This document shows, in pieces, positions 1 to 12,277 of a stretch of DNA of 64,000 nt. A program made the translations under genes and the position numbers. Location: NCBI RefSeq assembly GCF_003286085.1, contig NW_020825289.1, forward strand, positions 20,548,001 to 20,612,000, given 5' to 3'. The stretch comes from Drosophila persimilis (lineage: Eukaryota > Arthropoda > Insecta > Diptera > Drosophilidae). The notes beneath the pieces were generated by a model that made no database searches, was not told the DNA's origin, and worked only from the letters and a program-made list of their open reading frames with translations. Within the stretch, counting starts at the first letter, position 1, and each line of letters opens with the position of its first letter.

Positions 1-3000
1 GTATTTATTTAACTTGATTCGCATTTGTTTATCGAAATTAATTGTGAAAAGCAAAGTTTTCGACTGCCTCAATGCCAATGCGCTCACCAGACCAAAGCAA
101 AGTGATGACAACTCCTGGGACAGTCCTCGCATCGTCCAGTGTTTATTTCTGGCTCTGAATTCCCTAGAAAAAGCAGTCTCCGGGGAGTTTTGGAGCTAAT
201 TAAATGTTCATCAAACGCCTGGATGGTCGCTCCTTGCCCTCCTCTCACTTGCTGGTTGCCATCACTGGTTGCCTCTCGTTGGAAATTTAATTAAACGCAG
301 CGTTTAAGAATCATATAAAATTTCATTTTCATCTGGGTCTAATTAAACTTCACTCTGGAGTGGAGAGTTTTAGTGGAAATCGAAAGGCAACACAAAAGAA
401 TCTCCAAAATGGAATTAAGGCAATTAAATATTCCTGGAACCAGAGTATACCCTCCAGAGCGCACTTCGATTCGATCAGTGAGTGTTCGCCACCCTTCAAG
501 TTCCCCTTCACCGAAAATATACATACGTATACGTATTCGATTTTCCATCGAACACTCGACAGGCAGACAGACAGACGGACAGTTTTACAGTTTCCCTCAG
601 CCCTCATTCAACAGCCCTACGACTGTAGTTGTTGCTGTTGAAAGTCGACTGTTTGTATTTCTCCAATTGAGACGTTTGCTGCGGGGGAGGGGAGCCCTGG
701 AACCATGGAAATCCAGGCCATGACCATAAAACATTTATTGCTGTCGACTTTTCGGCGCTGGTGGCTGGTGGCTGGTGGCAGGCATTCCAAATAAAATGGC
801 GTCCAGCCGAGAGGGATTCCCGAGAGGGGCGATCCATCAAACGGGATCCATAGTTAACCACTTCTGGAGAATGGGCTTGTCCGCTGCATTGGGCTTTAAG
901 CTCTTCTTAATTACGCTTTCAGCGCCACTCTCCGGCGCTCTCCGGCGAGCTGTCGACATCCGTAATGGGGCTTTGTCCGCTCCGGGTGCAGCCGCAGGCT
1001 GCGGTTAAAACTCTGGAAATTATACCATTTCAAAGGCAAAGAAATGTATGTTTTATACTCCGTTTTATTTGTGTGTTTATGGAGCGTTGGAGCGTTCCGG
1101 TCAGTAACTTTTGATTGCCCCTCGAAGCAGGCAACAATTAACTCGCTTCAAGTGCTCCATCTTGGGGCATGTGCCGCTCCCCCTCTTCTACCTGTGACTT
1201 TCACTCGTCAACCAGGCCGTCGTTTTGCCCTGCCTCGTGGCTAATTCGGTGTCCCAGGGCACGCCCCCGGGCCAGGCATTCCTAATTTGCGGCAAGCAGA
1301 TGATTGTGATTGCTGGCCTACACCTCGTCCTCGCCCTCGCCCTCGCCCCCTTCTCTGTGCTTCTCTGGCTCTTCTGGCACTAATTGCGGTTAACCTTAAA
1401 GCGGCCGAAACGGAGAACTTTGTGGCCGCCAACCAGCCAGGCCAGCCTCTATTCCCCAGCCTAATTAGCGGTAGTGTTTGGGTTATTGTTTCTGTTGGGA
1501 ACAAATATTGTACTTGTCTTCTGTTGAGATTCATTTCGAGCGGTAGTTGAGGGAAGACAATGATTCCTGACTCAGAACTACAAGATTCCCAGCACCTTCT
1601 ACCCCCTTTGGACTATGTTTCCGTTCTAGCCTTGACTCGAGTTCATTTCGTTTAGAAACAAGTGCAAGTCCTGGTTCCAAGTCCATGGCCAGCCATTAGG
1701 AACGCGTGTACCGCTTCCTGGCTTCCTGGAACCGCCGTGGCCTTAAACATTCACCTTAATTACAAGCGCCGAAAGTGCGGGAAGAAGGTTGAATAGAAAC
1801 CCCAGAACGGGCCAGTGCCATTCATTGGAAAGTCCTGCGAGTGAGGAAAAATCGAATGTTCCACATGTGTGTGTGTGAGTGGGAGGTGGCAGAGGCAGGG
1901 CGGTGGGTACCCATTCATTCATGTATTCATTCATGCAACCATTCAGGCATATCAGCGTTCTAGCTGGATTGGCTAGGCCACATCTCCCCGCTCCCCGCTG
2001 CGCCCTCCCCCCTCCGCCACCGAACCACTTTGCACCTGCAGTGGGGACTGTTCTTTTAGAGGTCTTTGACGAACGACCATTGCAGAGGCATGGCTGGAGA
2101 AGGGACTGCCAGAAGGGACTACCCAGAGCAGTGCAAGGATGTTCTCCCCAGTTGAGGCATTTCATTCCATTACAGATCGTTTTTTGCCCCCTTCGACTAC
2201 TGCTCTGCGTCTGTGTTCTGTGTGCTCAATCGATTGTGCGTGGCGTTTGTTCTGCTGTTTGTTTTGACATCGAGAACCACCTCCTTTCGCCCCTCCCCCC
2301 CCCTTTGAAGTCTCAACGTGCCACATGTCGTGTGTCATGGCTTTAATCGCTTTTTTATTCAGTTGCAAGAGCAAACACATTGGTTCCCTGCCTCTAGTCG
2401 TGTCTCTCTTTGCAGACAGATAGACACAACAGAAAAACTTGATTACTTATCAGAAATATCGAATCAGAATTAATGATTTCCCAGTGACATATGACCCGAG
2501 GGGAATTCCATTAATTACGGATCGAACTTGCCACTGGTCGGGGGCAGGTATAACGGTCGGAGTAATTTATTAGACATTTGAGCATGGGAAATCATTATTA
2601 TATAGAGTGTCTCCTTTTCCACCATAGATTATAGGGTGTGTACACTGTACATCCCCATTCCCAAAAACCCCCTTCGACTTAATGACATTTGCATATTTTA
2701 ATCGAATTCTTGTCCTTCCTTGAATACACGATATCGACACTGTGAAGGTCTGCTGCTTCCATCAAGGATGCCGCCCCTCTGACGATTGGAAACTATTCAA
2801 ATCTGGTGCACACACACACAAATACAGAGACAATGAGTTATGGAAAGGTATTCCCCTTCCCATTCCCTGGCTCCTTTTATCGGTGGAAAGAAGTGTAAAT
2901 TAAATTGTATTCCCTTTTTAATGCGGATGCAAACAGTGGAGAACATTCGACATGACAGCGTCGAGCACTTGGCATTGCAGCAGCTGCCACAACAACAGCA

Positions 3001-5008
3001 GTGCAAGTCGCAGCAACAACAAAGCGTTGCATGTTGCAGCCAAGCGACTTTCGAGGAGTTTTTATTGATAAAACTTTCCGTCCGCATCGCTGGAGTTAGT
3101 GTGCCAAGGCAACGGTATCCTTGTAGAGGCTGTCCCGCGTGCATATTTGCCTTTCGGACGGAGAGTCTCTGAGCCACCGATTATCCTTGGGCCCATCAAT
3201 CAAACTATATTTTAGTGACAGCGTTTACTTAGGTCCTGATTTGCATGATTTATGGCATAGCTGTCGCGTTTAGCGGGAGGTCTTTAATGGACCTTCGATA
3301 CAACTCGATTAAAGCACGTCTAATGTCCAATTAGCACTGGAAAAGTGCAACTAATTAGTGAAGGAGCCACAGCCACAGGCACAGCTGTCGCCACGCCCAC
3401 ACATACTCGTACATGAGTATCCTGCCCCCAGCCCGCAGCTCCCAGCCTACAGCCTACAGCCTCCTGCCCCCTGTCGTCTCCTGATGCAATTAAAATAATT
3501 GCTGTCTGCTCAAAACTGTCAGCACTTGATGAATGCCCACGCCCAGGCCCCCCCGCCCCCCGCCCCCCGCCAGCAGAAGCGCTCTTAATGCGACTGCTAA
3601 GCCGTGTCCGTCTGTCCCGGCCGAAGGATACGTAATCAAGACTATGGCATGCAGATGAAAAGGAAACTTTTTGCCATTCAAGAGATGCACTCGACTCGGC
3701 AGGCAGCCCTGAAAAGTAGGCAACAGTTTTCAGCCCAAAAGAAGAAGCGGAAATGTAGCTCTATCTCCCTCTCTCCCTCTCTTTTCCAGCGGAGAATGGC
3801 TAAGGCTGTAAGGCTCTAATTAAATAACAATTGGTCAAATCACGTCAACAAAACAATGCTCCATCGTAATTGGCAGGGAATTAGCAAACAAACACTGTCC
3901 CTTGGGGCCGCCAGATGCATCGGACAACAGCTGCCGGAGGAAGGGGCACTTGCATATTCAATCGAGTAATTTGGCCGATGACAGGAGGCTTTACATATAT
4001 AGTATGTGTCCCACAATCAATGAAGAGGCTGCCTGCCAGAGCTTATGCCTTGAGGCCCCCACAGACACAAACTTCTCGTAGTCCCTTGTGGCTCGTTGAT
4101 GGCTCGCCCATCCGGCCGGGCTCCGGTCCGTTCAGTCTTTCCGGAGGGAAAACGATAGGGATAGGGAGGGGGAGAAAGTTTCACTGGCATTCCCAGCTCC
4201 CAGTTACCACAATCAAAGGCACAGAGAGAGGCATTTATATTGCAAGTTTCCAATTGCCTGCAGAATGCCAAAGCCGAAGCAGATTTAACCCAATCCTCGC
4301 CCACCGCCCACCGCCCCACATTTATGTGTGTAAAGAGTTCGGTAAGCGGTTCTTTGACTTTTCCGGGTTTCCCCAAAAAGAGGAGCGAAAGGAGAGTGAA
4401 AAGTAAATTCGAACAAAAGCCGATTAAGTTAAGAAGGTTACACGAAACGACACGACCCTTTTTCTGCGGTCGCTTTAAGCCATTTTTCAGCGAATTATTT
4501 GACAGATTTGTTTTTCTGTCTTCAACTGCGTAAAGTTCTCGGAAATCGAATTTATTGAGAATTTATAGTGCAATAAACGAGCCATTTGTAGTTTTATTTT
4601 TATTTGTACGTTTTATTGGCAGTTTATTTTATTGATTGCAATGATTGCAAAAGTTCCACTTTACGATCCTCTCAACTACACACATAAAACGATAATTAAT
4701 GCAGCAAAGGGGGGCAGATACCCTGCATATTGATCGTACTTGTGGCATATATAATTCTTGGAAAAGTATAGAAAATTTCAGAGTTTTTTTGAGTTTAAAA
4801 GACACTGTGATAAAGAGGGTCCTACAAATCTATATAGAGTATAGAGTATAGAGTATATATAGAGATGCAAGTATTAACTTTTTCTTTGGCGCTTCTTCTT
4901 TTATTCAACAAAAACTTTTCCCTACATTCGCGAGTTCTTTTCGAATGAACTTTCACTGAATCAATATAACCCTGTTGAAGCAAGGACTTCTCCTTGCCCA
5001 TTGCTGCG

Positions 5009-5060
5009 TGTGTGTGTGTGTGTGTGTGCATCTTTCTCATCATCCATCCATCCATCCATC
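5009..5060. repeat. GT dinucleotide tract followed by CATC tetranucleotide tract
   Basis: An alternating TG tract of about 20 bases (5009-5028) is followed within 10 bases by a CATC/CCAT run (about 5038-5060). Both are ordinary microsatellites and are likely length-polymorphic. Confidence 0.9.
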
Positions 5061-6463
5061 TCTCAGTCTCAAGTTTCTTGCCATTTGTAAGATTTTCCTG
5101 GCTTACTTTGTTTTTATGCCACACAATTTGTGTCACCTTAAGGAACTCTGCGCGTAGTCCTGTGGCAGGTCCCCGGGCAGGTAGCCCCCACAAACGGAAA
5201 AACTTTATCTCGAACCAGTTTTTGGTATGTGGCTGGAATATATTTTTGTATGAAAAGAGGGAAAAGAGGAAGCGAAAAAGGAAAAACTGGAAAATGGTCT
5301 CTGGTAAGTAGCAAATAAATGTGTGGCAAAGTCAGAGCAAGAAATGGAAATTCAGATCTGACACAGACAGGCGTGTGTGGCACGAGGATTTCCATAAAAA
5401 GGCGAAGAAATAAAATGAGGAAAACTACTGCCAATAGCCCGGACGAGGGACCACGGACCACGGACCACGAACCAGATGGGTCTGGCCGGATTCTGGCAGA
5501 TACTTCATCTGCATATAAAGAAAATATACGATGTGTGTGTTTAAAAAGCCGCAGTTTTTTTGCTGCCGACTTTAAGCCCCAAAAGCGAATGCAATTCTCT
5601 TTGAGGCGTCGGAAAATGCCGGTGGAAACGGCCTTTCAGGTGAATTTTACGCATTCAATGCCCTTTCCCTTTCCTCTTGTTTAAATCCACGCAAAGGCCT
5701 AAGAACATAATGATTAATTAAAGTATTTCTTGCGCGAAATTCAACAACTTTTTGGACGCCCCAAACCCGAACTTTTCTCGCTCGGGAAAACCCCATTGAA
5801 TTCATATAGTAGATGGAAATAATAGCTGGTTGGCACTCGCGTTTCCCGCCGAACAATGAGCAGTTTTTCCCATAAAGAAAATATTGTTTCGCCCAGTTGC
5901 AAAGGGAAAACTTTTTCAATTTTACATTTTTCGCTCGGTTTTTCCACGCGCGGAACATGGGAAAAATAGCACATTTGATTTAGAAATATGAGCTGGCTGT
6001 AATTTGTTGCTTTTTCCCGCCACTCCAATGCAGAGAAATCGTTAGCCAAAGCCATAATTTCAGATTATGGCAGGAAATACAAGGTGGAAAGTCGGAAGAT
6101 CGGAGGATGCTGGAGGTAATTCTACTGCGAGACCTAATTAGGAAATGAATATCCGATTCGATTGGCAAACATTCGTTTAATTATTCCCATTATTACATAT
6201 TTGGGTAGGAGTCGGGGTCGGGGTCGGCCATTGTCCAAACAGACAAGCCATCCTATGAGCCGCACCGGATATGCTTGCATGGCAACAAAAGCCAGGCCCA
6301 CCTGTCAGCTGTGCCCTGTTTGGGCTCCGCAAACAGCTCTCGCCAAGCACCCACTGGGGAGGGGAGACGACTCCGTGCATCAAGAGAGTCCCGAGACTCT
6401 CGGGAGCAGAAGGAGGACACGGGCACAGTCACAGGCCACAGTCCAAACTGATTTAACCTTTCC

Positions 6464-6486
6464 ACGAGTACGAGTACGAGTACGAG
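6464..6486. repeat. ACGAGT hexamer repeat
   Basis: The hexamer ACGAGT/GTACGA is repeated almost four times in tandem. It is a simple microsatellite with no gene context. Confidence 0.85.
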
Positions 6487-6705
6487 GCGCCTCCGGGTGT
6501 TTGCTGGATCTCCCAGAGCAGATGGCGCAAGTCTGGGAGTGTGGGTGTACCGTACCCTGTTTCCTGGGTGCTAACGAGTGAATTCATGGAGCTCTTTGTT
6601 TGTGCACCCCTTGCCACACACAAACACATGCCCCGTGGAGAACCCACAAATATGTAACATAACAAAGCCCCGACAGTGCCGAAGGCTCTGTTACTTTGAC
6701 TTCAC

Positions 6706-6754
6706 GGGCACCCTGGCACCCTGGCACCCCGGCACCCTGGCAGCCGGGCACCGG
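6706..6754. repeat. GCACCCTG-type tandem repeat
   Basis: An 8-base unit close to GCACCCTG is repeated about five times with small changes (some units read GCACCCCG or GCAGCCGG). It is a GC-rich minisatellite. Confidence 0.85.
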
Positions 6755-9700
6755 AACGGAACGGAAAGTTTTGTGGCCCACAACTTGGTCAACTCGGTGG
6801 GGAAAAACGAACTGGGCGAAAAGTCAGCCACAAGTCTCAGCTGTCAGTAGATTGCTTTCGAGGGAAACTAGTGGCTCCTCTCTCCACAGAAGCCTCAAGG
6901 GAGAAGTGCGTTGCCAATTTCTGTTTAGCTGTTCGATAGATGTCAGTTATTCAGTTATTGTTCTGCAAATTGAAACGTCTAAAGTTGTATTTGGGGAACT
7001 TCTTGAAATTTCCGACCTACATTCCACCCATGTACACACTGCTGCACAGCTGCAACAAAGGGGCATGCCTCAAGGTGGCAGCGTGTGGGGCGCGCGATTG
7101 TTTTCTGTTCCTTGTCACTTGTTCACACACTTGCCCCTGCCTCGCCTCATTTCTCTGCGTGCTTTGTGGTCCTCATGCATACTGACACATATATGACACA
7201 CACACACACACTCGCGCAGAGCCGCAGTCAATGTCGATTCATTGTAATACCCTGCCACTAGTGGAGAGCCAGGGTGCACTGAACCGACCTTAGAGGTTGT
7301 ATACGTTTAAGTCGGGTTTCCATTAGAATTCGGATCTCTTTCCATTGCCTTTCTTACCTTACCTTATTGCCTACGAGTGCCTTGCCTTTCTAGTGCGTCA
7401 AGCAGTGCAGTCGCAGTTTTCTTATCTCTTGATCTCCTGCTCCGCCTCTCTCGCAATCGGTTCATGCCGTTGCTCTCTCAGCAACAACAATATACAGGCG
7501 ACGCACTCGTCTGTGATGACTCTCTTTCGCTCTCAGCGTATACGAATCGAAGGAATAACGGACTACTTCTGCTGGGCAGTTGCTGTCTCTACTTTTGCGG
7601 ATCTTCTCTCTCTTACTGATACACATTTCTCGCACGATACACGAACGGTAGACACGTCGACCGGCTAAACGCATATATTTCTCTCGCTCTCACTGCATGC
7701 TTCTCCCGGAGGGCTGTCTCGGTATTCTCATCTCTCCCTGTAAAGGGTGTCCCATAGTCGCAGCATATCCTATATGATTCCCATTTGTTTTTGTGTGTGT
7801 GTTGGCTTTTGTTGATACTCTCGTTATTGTTCGGAATTTGCATACAAAGCGCCTGCAAAGGGGGAAATCACACTAAAAACGTAACTAATTTGTGCCCGAG
7901 GAGGATCTCGTGTATTTGGCGACACTCACACACACGCACACACGCGCAGGGCCCTGAAGGACTCGAGTGAAGGGGGAGTGTGCGACTGAAGAAGGACTTG
8001 TGAGCCCGTAAAGTGGCTTTGCCGAGTCTTAACAACTTTTTTGTGCGCAGGCCATGCAGGCCGCAGAGGAATTTTCACTCGAGAAATGAAATCAAAGCCA
8101 CTTGCCAGCAACATTGAGCCGCAGAGAACAGAGGAGCACAGAGGAGAGGGGGAAACAAGAGAAACGCCAACAGCTGGGAGCAAAGGAAAGACCGCAGCAA
8201 TTTTCTTGTTCCCATTTGCGGCGATGCCTTCGCCTCTGCGAAGAAGGATACGGCCAGGATACAGCACCGGAAGCACAAAAGCCAGTTGACTCGATGGCAA
8301 CCGCAGGACCGGAGAAGGATGTGCATCTAATCATGACCATATACACATCTACCGATACAGAATCGCCCCAAGAGAAAAGAGTATGCTCCTCTAATGGCTT
8401 CCCCTGGCACCCCTCCGCCAATTGTGGATCGCTCCCTGCAGGTCACAGTGCAAATGTTATGGCCGCTGAGCCGGAAATCGAATTTGCATGGCTTTAACGT
8501 TTAAACGTTTAAACCTAAAACACACACGCGCACGTGCCACGCCCACGTGCGCCCTGGAGCCGAAAGGCTGCGGAAAAATCGCTCGAAAGAGTGAAGCAAT
8601 CTCATAATCCTTATTTAATTAAAAATCCAAAAAGGGAAAGAAAAAACCAAATTCGGTCCGAATGCGAATGGGCCAGCGATTTGTATGTGTTTTGCAATCA
8701 TATTTCCCCTGCAGGAAATCATTTGAAATGTTATTTCAATTTGCAAATTTCATTTAATTTTGCACATCCTTTATTTACTCATTTGTGTTGTTGCATGCAT
8801 CAATTTTTGAAAACTTCCTCACGGCGGTTTTCAGTGCAGAGGAAACGCCGCTTTCCTGCTAGCTTTGGCTATGACAAATCATAACGGTTTTCTTGTCTTG
8901 CCAGCTCTTCAAACAGGACTATTTTGGGCAGAAGATAAGCAGGAAACAAACGCTTTTGATTGCTCCCCAAATCCATGGCCCGCAAGGCGCCAATCTCTTT
9001 ATCCAAATCGGGGGACCACAACCACCTTGCCCTTCCTGGCTTTTCGGCCATTGCCTCTATTGGGGATGGAAACAGGACTCGCTCGACATGGCCATGGCTT
9101 ATGGCTTAATGAAGCGAGCACGTAAATGATTGTCAATATGGGCCAAAAAACCAACCAGGGGCCAGGGGCCAGCGGCCAGGGCCATGACTGCAGGGCAATG
9201 TCAAAGGAAGAAGCACGAAAAGCTGTCCCTCGTAATAGTTTTCCCGCATCTCTCTTCGGGGGTTAATGGCCGGATCGTGTCGATGACTGCTGGGTGTTGA
9301 CCAGCCTGGAAATTGAGGAGCAGTTTTCCAGGCCATCGCTTATTCGCTTTTGCGTGTGCCCCGGTACGTGTGTGGCCGTGTGGGGCATTTAATAGTTGGC
9401 TAAACAGCCCCTCTGCCGAAATCAATGTAAGTTTTAGAACAGCGGGTGGATGCGGATGCTCCAATGCCCTCCAGGCATCTCACCAAAGCCGCTGTAATAC
9501 ACGCATATACATAATCCTTTCGACAAAAAAGCCTCTTTCTGGCTGATTCAGGGCTTGATTTGGTTTTCCCCAGCACACAGCAAACAGTAAACAAGCTAAA
9601 ACAAGAAAGAAAAGCTGTAGGTGCGGGGGCACCGATGGTCTGGATACCCTGGCAAGTCCTGAAGAGGACTATCCGCCTTCAAGCAGACAGATGCTGCGTG

Positions 9701-10591
9701 GCAGGAGTACATTCAACATTTGAATTGCCTTCTGGTAGGGTATCCACAAAAAGGGAGACAAAGACTTGGCTGGCTTTTGGCTGCTGACGCTCTCAATTTT
9801 CTTTCTTGTTTTCCGGCTCGGGGCATGGGGGCGTATGAGTAATCATTTTATTACGCGACCCCCGAAAGAGCATGCCGCACAGATGTTGACCTTCTTTTAA
9901 TGTGCCCCACACTAGGGTTAGGGGCTCGGTGGTGGGTTTTTGTGTGTTGCCAACATACACGCGTGCACGGGGCATGGCTTTTATGGCTCAGTGTTAGACC
10001 TCTTTATTACGTTACGCATACGCAAATTTGTCTGGCCTCAAATTAAAATAAATGCGCCAAGCAAAGCGCAAAAGTTGCTGAAGCACATTATTGTGTTTGG
10101 AAAATCGAAAGATAATAGAACCGCACAACTTGCAGGAACTTCACGGAAACAGCCACAGAAAGAGATGCACATTCTGGGTCTCTAGACAATATGAATATAA
10201 AGCACCAAGTGTGTCGGCTTTGCGATGATACACGATCGCATGGATCAGGCAGACGAAGGCGGAGTGACGTCTCGCCCTCATTGGGGTTTACTTTGTGGAT
10301 TCCCTGCCCTCCATCCCTTATTTATGTCAAGCCATAAACGAACCCCGTTCGACTGCCTGCCCAGCCTCCCAAGCCCCTCCTAAGCGCAGCATTTCCTCTT
10401 CGGCTTCCTGTTTCTGCTGTACGTGTCCTGGAATTGTGTTATTCTACTTCTACTTTGTCTCCCTCCGCCTGTCCCTCTCCTCTGGCTTTTCCGCTCTGCC
10501 AGCTGATTTCAAATTTTCACATAATCGCGTTTTCCTCATAAAACGAAACGAAAACAGAGCAAAGAAAAACCGAGCAATGTTGAAACTTTAA

Positions 10592-11490
10592 AGCAGCGAT
10601 GGGCATCCGAGCCCGAGCTGTGGAACACGTTCGGGCCCAAAAACAAAATACACGTCGTGTGCGTAACGAGTCTCGCCGCTCTTTGAAGGAACGAGTCGGC
10701 TGGGGTGATTACCATTAGACCGGAGATTCATCGTGACAGGAGTCACGGGGTGGCTTTGATTGTGATTGCAGCGAGTCGAGCAACGCTTGAGACTAGCCTG
10801 ATTACGCCGTCGTTTTGTGGTGTGAGGGAACATTTTTTCCGCCCACCATTGTCTTTCCCCTGGAAGGACCCTAAGTTTCGGATTCCGTTATACATTCCAA
10901 TTAAGTTGCGTTTTCCTGGATGTCAGGGGCCTCGTCTTCTCTCTCCATCCTTACGCCTCCTGCCCTAGTCCCCCTTTTCCCCCATCCACGTGGTGATCCG
11001 TATTCGATACAGATGCCCGTCGGTACCTTTGCTGATTCCCTCCAGTAGTTCGTAGCCCAACAGGATCCCGAGGCCGCTATCCGGCGATTGCCTAAGCGCT
11101 CCCGGTGACGTCTGTTTGTGTCCCGCATGATCCCAGTAGTTCCCCAGGGTCCCGTAAGTGTTATCCGGCGATAGCCCGGCACTCTCAGCGATATCCTCGC
11201 TGGGTAAAGACCTCCGTGGTAATTCGAACCAGGGGTAGGACCCCGAAAACGAGATCTGGCGACCTACCTCGGCGAGGTAGTTACCTAAAACTTATCGGCG
11301 AGATTCGTCTGTACGCCCCGTGAGGTGGTTCCCCCAGGCCCCCAGTTGGTCGCCCCCACCTTCAAAAGGGCTACCAGGTTGTCCCCTCCAGCCCGTCGGG
11401 ACCCCACACGCCCCTCGGGACTGGTGCGCCGTCCACCATTGTAGGTCCGAGACCCAGCCAGGATCGCTTGCTTACTGTGGGAACTGTACT
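10592..11490. other. GC-rich block lacking A/T runs, possible transposon relic
   Basis: For about 0.9 kb the base composition differs from the flanks: GC-rich, almost no poly-A or poly-T, and many CG-containing words. The block starts near a sequence reading CAGCGATGGGCATCC, which resembles the outer end of hAT-type inverted repeats. I did not find a matching inverted copy at the other edge. Both strands have short open frames with no domain I recognise. A decayed mobile element or long terminal repeat is possible but unproven. Confidence 0.25.
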
Positions 11491-11902
11491 CGCTTTTTTT
11501 TGTTTTACTTTACAACAATCAGGAATTATTTCCACTCGACTAGCAACTGGTGGCTCTCCCACAGTTTGCCCCATTCCCCCCCCATTTCCCATTCTCCACC
11601 GCTCGGCCTCATGCCGCATGTTACGAAATTTGTAATTGAGCGAAGCGGATAAATTACACGGACGCCGACAAACTTTCACCATGTAAATTGTGGGTCAGCC
11701 ACCACATAAGGGGGTAGAGGGTATGGCGAGAGGGGGACAGATGAGAGATGAGAGATCCCCACCGCCCTTCCCCCTAGAGCAAGGTGAAGCTTTTGCGCAA
11801 CGCTCGAAATCAAATTCGTTTAAAAACTGCCCCCCAGAAGCAATTCGTTGATGACGTAGGCACCACAGCCCCCACCGAAAAGCTCTCTTGCCTGAGCATG
11901 TC

Positions 11903-12000
11903 GTATCTGTATCTGAAGCCGATGCCGATGCTGATGCTGTAGCTGTAGCTGTAGTTGTGGCTCTGGCTGTATCTGTATCTGTATCTGCATCTGCATCCGA
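11903..12000. repeat. degenerate 6-bp repeat (GATGCT / GTATCT / GTAGCT)
   Basis: About 100 bp consist of hexamers related to GATGCT, GTAGCT and GTATCT in tandem blocks. It is a cryptic simple repeat about 280 bp upstream of the phosphodiesterase start codon. Confidence 0.85.
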
Positions 12001-12277
12001 GAGAGCTGTGCACGAGTCTAGGCCACACGTGCGTGAGAATAGGAACGGCCTGGTCTCGTCGGACGCGACGGCTCGAAATCTGATAATCAGTCAGTCCCGA
12101 GTGGCAAGTGGAACCTTATCGTCGCCGCGTCGCCACACTTGACCACTCAGATGTGATGTTGGCGTTGCCATAAATCCCGCCATTCCGATTGCGATTCTGA
12201 TTGCGATTGTGATAAGAGCTCTCCGCCAAACTCAGAGCTGACTGGCAGTTGCAACGCGTTTGCCGTCGAGCGTAGAC

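Larger units (their letters stand above)
1..12277. other. gene-poor 12-kb stretch upstream of the phosphodiesterase gene
   Basis: I see no supportable coding gene here. Open frames of 100-166 codons occur on both strands, but they overlap each other, are rich in repeated dipeptides, and show no conserved domain or coherent splice structure. The DNA has many short poly-A/T runs, GT/CA tracts and simple hexamer repeats, as expected for Drosophila intergenic or intronic DNA. King tubby needs an exon upstream of 15108, so part of this stretch could be its first intron or 5' UTR. I could not identify that exon. A GC-rich block near 10.6-11.5 kb is listed separately. Confidence 0.6.
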
